DNA of 64,000 bases. Origin: Mediterranea massiliensis. Its GTDB lineage: Bacteria; Bacteroidota; Bacteroidia; Bacteroidales; Bacteroidaceae. The translations under genes were made by a program, and so were the position numbers. The notes beneath the pieces are model-generated. The model saw only the letters and a list, made by a program, of their open reading frames with translations. It searched no databases and was not told where the DNA came from. Positions within the stretch are counted from its first letter, which is position 1, and the number at the start of each line of letters is the position of its first letter. The stretch covers positions 114,904 to 178,903 of the forward strand of contig NZ_LT635839.1 of NCBI RefSeq assembly GCF_900128475.1. Reading direction: 5' to 3'. This document shows, piece after piece, positions 59,144 through 64,000 of this stretch.

Positions 59144-60082
59144 ATGAAACAATCCATACACATCTTGCTCCTGTTGGGCGTTCTTGCCTTTTGCCCCCGC
59201 ACGGCCACGGCACAAGAACAAAGGAATGCAGCCACAATCGACTCGCTGCTCAAAGTGGTTCTGCACAACGACCAGAAAGTGAGACACAATTACAATCAAA
59301 GCCATGACCCGAAAGAAAAGGAGGCCTATTTGCGCCAATGGGACCGAACCGACTCCATCAACCAGTCGATAGTCCTGCCCATCGTCGACTCCATCATCAA
59401 CGGCCGGCTTGAAGGCCTGTCGGACAACAGTTGGAGAGCCTGTTTCATGGTGCTGCAACATGCCGATTCCCCCACTCAACTCAAATACCTGCCGTTCGTA
59501 ACCGAATACTACCGCAAGGGCCATATCCTGAACTACGAATATCTGATTTATGTGGATAGAATCCACGCCAACCAACGAAAGGCGCAACCCTTCGGCAGCC
59601 AAAGCGCCGAGTTCACCAACGGAAAACGCATCTTTCTCCCCATGCTTCCCAAAGCCAAGCGTGACTCCTTGCTACAAACACTCGGCATTGCTCCCGAGAA
59701 CGTACAAATCAGAAACGGGGAATTCACGTTTACCTCCACCATAACAGATGCATCCCTCTCCGCCCTCTCTGCTTTCCAAAGCCAACCTACGGACACCTGT
59801 ACAACCCGGCAAGAGGTCAGCTGGCTCGAACTGGAAGACAATGAAAAAGGCTTCATCCTGATGGTCAAAACCAGCCCTTCCCATCCCGAAACGGGAAACA
59901 TCAAGATCTATGCCAACCGGCAATACAGAGGAACAACGGACAAGGACGGCCTCCTCATGTTCAAGGCCAACAAAAAGGAAAACATCCGGACCCTGCGACT
60001 GGTATCTTCCGACGGGAAGGAATGGACACATACGCTGAAACCCTTCTCCCAAGAACAAGACTATATCATAGAAGGTATCTGA
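59144..60082 (+). CDS. Exported protein with DUF6624-like domain
   Basis: 312 residues. Signal peptide 1-24 (LLLLGVLAFCPRTATAQ). Residues about 30-155 match the DUF6624 pattern as I recall it: DQKVRHNYNQ, then TDSINQSIVLPIVDSIINGR, MVLQHAD, YLIYVDRIHANQ and KAQPFGSQ. The C-terminal half has beta-rich sequence of no known family. Function unknown. Less GC-rich than topA, probably accessory. A terminator shared with argS follows. Confidence 0.75.
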   Translation: MKQSIHILLLLGVLAFCPRTATAQEQRNAATIDSLLKVVLHNDQKVRHNYNQSHDPKEKEAYLRQWDRTDSINQSIVLPIVDSIINGRLEGLSDNSWRACFMVLQHADSPTQLKYLPFVTEYYRKGHILNYEYLIYVDRIHANQRKAQPFGSQSAEFTNGKRIFLPMLPKAKRDSLLQTLGIAPENVQIRNGEFTFTSTITDASLSALSAFQSQPTDTCTTRQEVSWLELEDNEKGFILMVKTSPSHPETGNIKIYANRQYRGTTDKDGLLMFKANKKENIRTLRLVSSDGKEWTHTLKPFSQEQDYIIEGI

Positions 60083-60089
60083 CAGAAAC

Positions 60090-60123
60090 AATAAAAAAGG
60101 AGCGCACCCACACGATGCGCTCC
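60090..60123 (-). terminator. Terminator of argS
   Basis: GGAGCGCA (60099-60106) / TGCGCTCC (60116-60123). On the minus strand it is followed by TTTTTTATTG. Confidence 0.85.
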
Positions 60124-60157
60124 CCTGCTGAAAACTATATCAAATAAGCACTACGGC

Positions 60158-61978
60158 TTACATACGTTCGGGAACTTCGATGCCCAGCAGGCCCATGCCC
60201 AGACGGACTACCTTGCCAACCTCGCGCGACAGGGCGAGACGGAACACCTTGACGCCGGCATTTTCCTCGCGCAGGATGCTGTAGTCGTGGTAGAACTGGT
60301 TGTATTCCTTCACCAGGTCGTAGCAGTAGTTGGCAATGACGGAGGGACTGTAGTCCTCGCCCGCCTGCTTCACCACGCCGGCAAAGTCGGCCAGCATCTG
60401 GATCAGGCCTTCTTCCTTTGTGCTCAGTTCGATGCCCGGATGGAGCTGCTCGGGGATGACGATGCCTGCCTCGGCCGCCTTGCGCAAAACGGACTGGATG
60501 CGGGCGTAGGTATATTGGATGAAAGGACCGGTGTTGCCGTTGAAGTCAATGGATTCCTTGGGGTTGAACGTCATGTTCTTGCGGGCATCCACCTTCAGGA
60601 TGAAGTACTTCAGCGCGCCCAGGCCCACGATGCGGGCGATGTCGTCGGCCTCGGCCTGCGTCAGGCCGTCCAGCTTGCCCAGCTCGCCGCTGGTTTCCTT
60701 GGCAGTGTTGATCATCTCTTCCATCAGGTCGTCGGCATCGACTACCGTACCCTCGCGGCTCTTCATCTTGCCTTCGGGCAGTTCCACCATACCGTAGGAG
60801 AAGTGTACCAAGCTCTTGCCCCACTCAAAGCCCAGACGATCGAGGAGGATGGACAGCACCTGGAAGTGATAGTTCTGCTCGTTACCCACCACGTAAATCA
60901 TCTTGTCGATGGGATAGTCGGAGAAACGCTGTTCAGCCGTACCGATGTCCTGCGTCATATAAACAGACGTACCGTCGGCACGGAGCAGCAGCTTGTGGTC
61001 GAGGCCTTCGCCCGTGAGGTCGGCCCACACGGAACCGTCTTCCTTGCGGTAGAAGAGGCCCTTCTCCAGTCCTTCGAGCACCTTCTTCTTGCCTTCCAGA
61101 TAGGTGTTCGATTCGTAGTATATCTTGTCGAAGGTTACGCCCATCATCTTGTATGTCTCGTCGAAACCGGCATATACCCAGTCGTTCATCTTCTTCCACA
61201 GGGCACGCACTTCGGGGTCGCCTGCCTCCCACTTCACGAGCATCTCGCGGGCTTCCTTCATCAGGGGCGATTCGGCTTCGGCCTTGGCCTTGGCCTCTTC
61301 CTCGTTCATGCCTTCGGCCATGTACTTGGCCATCAGCTCCTTTACCTCGGCCTTGAAGTGTTTGTCGAAAGCCACGTAATAGTCGCCGATGAGGTGGTCG
61401 CCCTTCTTGCCGCTCGACTCGGGCGTCTCGCCGTTGCCATACTTCAGCCAGGCCAGCATGGACTTGCAGATGTGGATGCCGCGGTCGTTCACGATGTTGG
61501 TCTTCACCACGCGGTTGCCGTTGGCGGCGATGATGTTGGCCAGGGCGTTGCCCAGCAGGTTGTTGCGCACATGTCCCAGGTGGAGAGGCTTGTTGGTGTT
61601 GGGCGACGAATACTCGATCATCACCAGCGGCGACTGGTCCGTAGCCTCGGTCAGTCCGTAATGCGGGTTGGCCTGGATGTCGTTGAGCAGTTCGATCCAC
61701 GCCGACGAAGCGATGGTGAGGTTCAGGAAGCCCTTGATGACGTTGAACTTAGCCACGAGCGAAGGCTCATGGGGCAGCAGGTATTCGCCGATTTCCTGCG
61801 CCGTCTGCTCGGGTCCCTTCTTCGACATGCGGAGGAAGGGGAATACGACCAGCGTCAGATGTCCTTCAAATTCTTTCTTGGTTTTCTGCAACTGCACCTG
61901 TGCGGCAGGCACGTCCTGTCCGTAGAGTGCTTTCAGTCCGCTGACGACGGACGCTACCAGTTTTTCTTGTATATCCAT
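60158..61978 (-). CDS. argS: Arginyl-tRNA synthetase
   Basis: 606 residues. N-terminal additional domain (1-110), HIGH-type motif HLGH in NKPLHLGHVRNNL (about 130-142), Rossmann core with a long charged insertion (about 205-250, EEEAKAKAEAE), KMSKS-equivalent KMKSREGTVV, and a C-terminal anticodon-binding DALR domain ending EVPERM. Class I enzyme charging tRNA-Arg. Driven by cassette copy E. Confidence 0.96.
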   Translation of the reverse strand: MDIQEKLVASVVSGLKALYGQDVPAAQVQLQKTKKEFEGHLTLVVFPFLRMSKKGPEQTAQEIGEYLLPHEPSLVAKFNVIKGFLNLTIASSAWIELLNDIQANPHYGLTEATDQSPLVMIEYSSPNTNKPLHLGHVRNNLLGNALANIIAANGNRVVKTNIVNDRGIHICKSMLAWLKYGNGETPESSGKKGDHLIGDYYVAFDKHFKAEVKELMAKYMAEGMNEEEAKAKAEAESPLMKEAREMLVKWEAGDPEVRALWKKMNDWVYAGFDETYKMMGVTFDKIYYESNTYLEGKKKVLEGLEKGLFYRKEDGSVWADLTGEGLDHKLLLRADGTSVYMTQDIGTAEQRFSDYPIDKMIYVVGNEQNYHFQVLSILLDRLGFEWGKSLVHFSYGMVELPEGKMKSREGTVVDADDLMEEMINTAKETSGELGKLDGLTQAEADDIARIVGLGALKYFILKVDARKNMTFNPKESIDFNGNTGPFIQYTYARIQSVLRKAAEAGIVIPEQLHPGIELSTKEEGLIQMLADFAGVVKQAGEDYSPSVIANYCYDLVKEYNQFYHDYSILREENAGVKVFRLALSREVGKVVRLGMGLLGIEVPERM

Positions 61979-62000
61979 AGTTTCTAATTATTTCCTGCTG

Positions 62001-62050
62001 CAAAGATAGTGCAAACCGAGAGAAGCACAAAGCGGAAAACAAAGTTTTCA
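62001..62050 (-). promoter_or_regulatory. Promoter cassette copy E, diverged (argS)
   Basis: Minus strand: GAAAAC-TTT-GTTTTC dyad (62050-62036), -33 TTTG (62031-62028), 19 bp, -7 TATCTTTG (62008-62001), 22 bp before the argS start. Confidence 0.7.
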
Positions 62051-62084
62051 GACTTTCGGTTCCGTGGTGCAGCCCCACAAAACG

Positions 62085-62144
62085 AATACGGGTTACAGGA
62101 CTCCTTGCAGAAAAGATGCTGCAAACAGACCTGTAGCCCGTATT
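62085..62144 (-). terminator. Probable terminator of hup
   Basis: A 15-bp stem with one mismatch (62085-62099 with 62130-62144), then CGTTTTGTGG on the minus strand. The U-run is weak. Confidence 0.55.
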
Positions 62145-62185
62145 TTCCTCAACAACGATTTCCGGCCGGAGCCGTCCTTCACCGG

Positions 62186-62452
62186 TTACTCGAACCACAG
62201 CTCGGTACTCGGCTTGAACTTGACAACCTTGCGGGCCGGAATCTCAATGGTTTCCTTGGTCGCCGGATTGATACCTGTACGCGCCGCCCTTTCGGCCACC
62301 GACAATGTACCAAATCCTACCAAAGTCACCTTTTCACCTTTTTTCAACGCATCCATCACTACATCCAGGAATGCGTTCAAAGCCTTCGTTGCGTCTGCCT
62401 TCGTCATATCGGCTCCGGCAGCCATGGCACTAATCAATTCAGCTTTATTCAT
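62186..62452 (-). CDS. hup: HU-family DNA-binding protein
   Basis: 88 residues. The N-terminal helical dimerisation part ([20 protein letters not shown]) and the [20 protein letters not shown] arm followed by [12 protein letters not shown] are typical HU. It bends and compacts DNA. The gene has a leader of about 100 nt after a good promoter. Confidence 0.95.
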   Translation of the reverse strand: MNKAELISAMAAGADMTKADATKALNAFLDVVMDALKKGEKVTLVGFGTLSVAERAARTGINPATKETIEIPARKVVKFKPSTELWFE

Positions 62453-62553
62453 ACCTTTTACTTACTAAGTTTACAGTTATTGCCCAACTGACAGAACAGG
62501 TCTATTAGTGCATGGCCCATTCCAAGGCATTTATCTCTAAAAATCTACATGCG

Positions 62554-62584
62554 CAAAAATATGGCAATTATTCTAATTATCAAA
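62554..62584 (-). promoter_or_regulatory. Promoter of hup
   Basis: Minus strand: TTTG (62584-62581), 19 bp, TATTTTTG (62561-62554). Confidence 0.75.
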
Positions 62585-62695
62585 TAAAGTGAAAAGAAAA
62601 ATATTACCAAACCATAAAAAAGGACCAGCCGAAGGATTTTTCCCGCCGCATCCGGCCATTTATCCGTATTTCTGAACAAAAAAGGAAGCGGACGG

Positions 62696-62745
62696 CACAA
62701 AACTCCGTTTTCATTTGCCTATGCGCTCACCTTTCACTACATTTG
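62696..62745 (+). promoter_or_regulatory. Promoter cassette copy F (rhomboid genes)
   Basis: AAAAC-TCC-GTTTT dyad (62699-62711), -33 TTTG (62714-62717), 20 bp, -7 TACATTTG (62738-62745), 26 bp before the ATG at 62772. Confidence 0.8.
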
Positions 62746-62771
62746 CGACCAAATGCATCAAACAATCTGAT

Positions 62772-63506
62772 ATGAACAATATTCCGACAGTTACTAAAAA
62801 CCTGCTGATAATCAACGTGCTGATGTTTCTGGCCACCCTCGTGGCACAGAATCGCGGCATCGACCTGGGCAACTACCTGGGACTGCACTTCATACTTTCC
62901 GACCGCTTCAACGCCGCCCAGCTCATCACCTACATGTTCATGCACGCCGGTTTCACCCACGTGTTCTTCAACATGTTTGCCGTCTGGATGTTCGGACGCA
63001 TCCTGGAGCAGGTGTGGGGTCCCAAGCGCTTCTTGACCTATTACCTGATCTGCGGCATCGGTGCCGGACTGATACAGGAAGGCGTAACGGCCGTCCGCTA
63101 CCTGACACTGGAGTCGGGCATGAGTCCGGAAGCCATCCAGGCCGTCATCGACCAAGGCTCCAAAGCCCTGCAATCGAACATGAACTTCGTGGATCCGGCG
63201 ATGGCCAGTCTGAACCTGGTACTGAACTCGTCCACCGTGGGAGCTTCGGGAGCCGTATATGCCATCCTGCTGGGCTTCGGCATGCTGTTCCCCAACCAGC
63301 AGATGTTCATCTTCCCCCTGCCGGTACCCATCAAGGCCAAGTATTTCGTCATGGGCTACGCCCTGATTGAGCTCTATTCGGGCCTGGCCAACAGTGCCGG
63401 CGACAACGTGGCCCACTTTGCCCACCTGGGCGGCATGATTTTCGGATTCATCCTGATAATGTACTGGAGAAAAAAGAACAGAGGAAATGGCTACTATTAT
63501 AACTGA
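62772..63506 (+). CDS. Rhomboid family intramembrane serine protease (first)
   Basis: 244 residues from the ATG at 62772; the frame open from 62715 crosses the promoter. Six membrane helices. Catalytic Ser159 in TVGASGAVY and His218 in HFAHLGG, oxyanion-side His63/Asn67 in HVFFNM. An insertion of about 40 residues sits between helices 3 and 4 (LESGMSPEAIQAVIDQGSKA). It overlaps the second rhomboid gene by 20 bp. Confidence 0.93.
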   Translation: MNNIPTVTKNLLIINVLMFLATLVAQNRGIDLGNYLGLHFILSDRFNAAQLITYMFMHAGFTHVFFNMFAVWMFGRILEQVWGPKRFLTYYLICGIGAGLIQEGVTAVRYLTLESGMSPEAIQAVIDQGSKALQSNMNFVDPAMASLNLVLNSSTVGASGAVYAILLGFGMLFPNQQMFIFPLPVPIKAKYFVMGYALIELYSGLANSAGDNVAHFAHLGGMIFGFILIMYWRKKNRGNGYYYN

Positions 63507-64000
63507 TCTGAAAGACAAATACCGCAAAGGCAACATTTGCCTGCAACTGATATATATCAATGTGGCCGTCTTCCTATTGGTGACGGTCTGCGGAGTCATC
63601 CTGCAATTGTTCAATCTCACGCCGGCCGGATGGCTCAGTTGGCTGGAACTGCCGGCCTCCTTCAGCCGTTTTGTTGTACAGCCGTGGACATTGCTGACGT
63701 ACATGTTCATGCACTCCGGGCTGATGCACATCCTGTTCAACATGCTCTGGCTCTACTGGTTCGGGACAATGTTCCTGCAATTCTTCTCGGCCAAGCACCT
63801 GCGCGGTGTCTACCTGCTGGGAGGCATCTGCGGCGGCCTGCTCTACATGGTGGCCTACAACGTCTTCCCCTACTTCCAGTACATGATCGAGGGCTCTTTC
63901 CTGCTGGGTGCCTCGGCCTCGGCGCTGGCCATCGTAGCCGCCACCGCCTATCGGGAACCCAACTACCCGATACGCCTCTTCCTGTTCGGTACCCTGCGGC
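63487..64000 (+). CDS. Rhomboid family protease (second, truncated by window end)
   Basis: 171 residues are visible. ATG at 63487, inside the end of the first rhomboid gene in another frame. Conserved YMFMHSGLMHILFNMLWLYW with the HxxxN pair, and the nucleophile Ser143 in LGASASAL. The catalytic His lies beyond the window. Overlap with its paralogue suggests translational coupling and perhaps joint function. Confidence 0.9.
   Translation, partial: MATIITDLKDKYRKGNICLQLIYINVAVFLLVTVCGVILQLFNLTPAGWLSWLELPASFSRFVVQPWTLLTYMFMHSGLMHILFNMLWLYWFGTMFLQFFSAKHLRGVYLLGGICGGLLYMVAYNVFPYFQYMIEGSFLLGASASALAIVAATAYREPNYPIRLFLFGTLR

Overview
The window is chromosomal DNA of a member of the order Bacteroidales (Bacteroidota). 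Three things point there. Promoters have the -33 TTTG / -7 TAnnTTTG form, found upstream of many genes with 19-21 bp spacing. The gene families are typical of the phylum: DUF4369/TlpA-type lipoprotein, type II glutaminyl-cyclase lipoprotein, long-form IspG, TPR plus beta-barrel outer membrane pair, IS110 element. The left end holds an NBU-like mobilizable element. Most genes are GC-rich, more so than typical Bacteroides, so the genus is not assigned.

Region 1-4217 is the right part of an integrated mobilizable element: a MobC-like relaxosome protein cut by the window edge, an oriT-like nested hairpin, a primase, a RecA-fold ATPase, an excisionase-like HTH protein and an unknown protein. It abuts the 3' end of a tRNA-Leu(CAA) gene. 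From 4.4 to 10.3 kb are core genes: manC-type GDP-mannose pyrophosphorylase, a HIT protein, greA, a TlpA-like lipoprotein and pnp. From 10.4 to 13 kb lie a DUF4143 ATPase and about 1.3 kb of gene-free, repeat-rich DNA with a MITE-like palindromic element. Then come an orphan OmpR-type regulator, buk-ptb (butyryl-CoA to butyrate), and ldcA-glutaminyl cyclase-sufE, followed by an IS110-family insertion with a candidate bridge-RNA region.

Region 20.1-23.3 kb is the most system-like locus. It is one minus-strand operon with a previously uncalled 29-residue membrane peptide, a CPBP (Abi/CAAX) membrane protease, three DUF2975 membrane proteins sharing nearly the same C-terminal decapeptide, a 75-residue membrane protein and a YozG-like XRE regulator. 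Palindromes of the form TATCG-N5-CGATA bracket its promoter. Beyond it are Ca2+-ATPase/HAD/ribF, rubredoxin, an Na/Pi cotransporter, a uridine-kinase-like protein, a histidine-kinase-like protein lacking the phospho-acceptor histidine, and pepP-dcp-DUF418. Divergent from pepP is rpoN-PAP2-gcvH-purE-ispG. The right third carries an AT-rich outer membrane beta-barrel gene, ctp/adenosine-kinase-like genes, tandem tRNA-Asn, comF/suhB, a Nudix gene, a TPR/beta-barrel pair, topA, a DUF6624 lipoprotein-like gene, argS, hup and two overlapping rhomboid genes.

Across the whole window two kinds of small dispersed DNA stand out. One is a promoter cassette (GAAAAAC-NNN-GTTTTTC followed directly by a -33 TTTG and, usually 20 bp later, the -7 box) found upstream of six unrelated genes. 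The other is a set of short intergenic arrays with 21-23 bp periods, several ending in an inverted unit. Neither is explained by the annotated genes.
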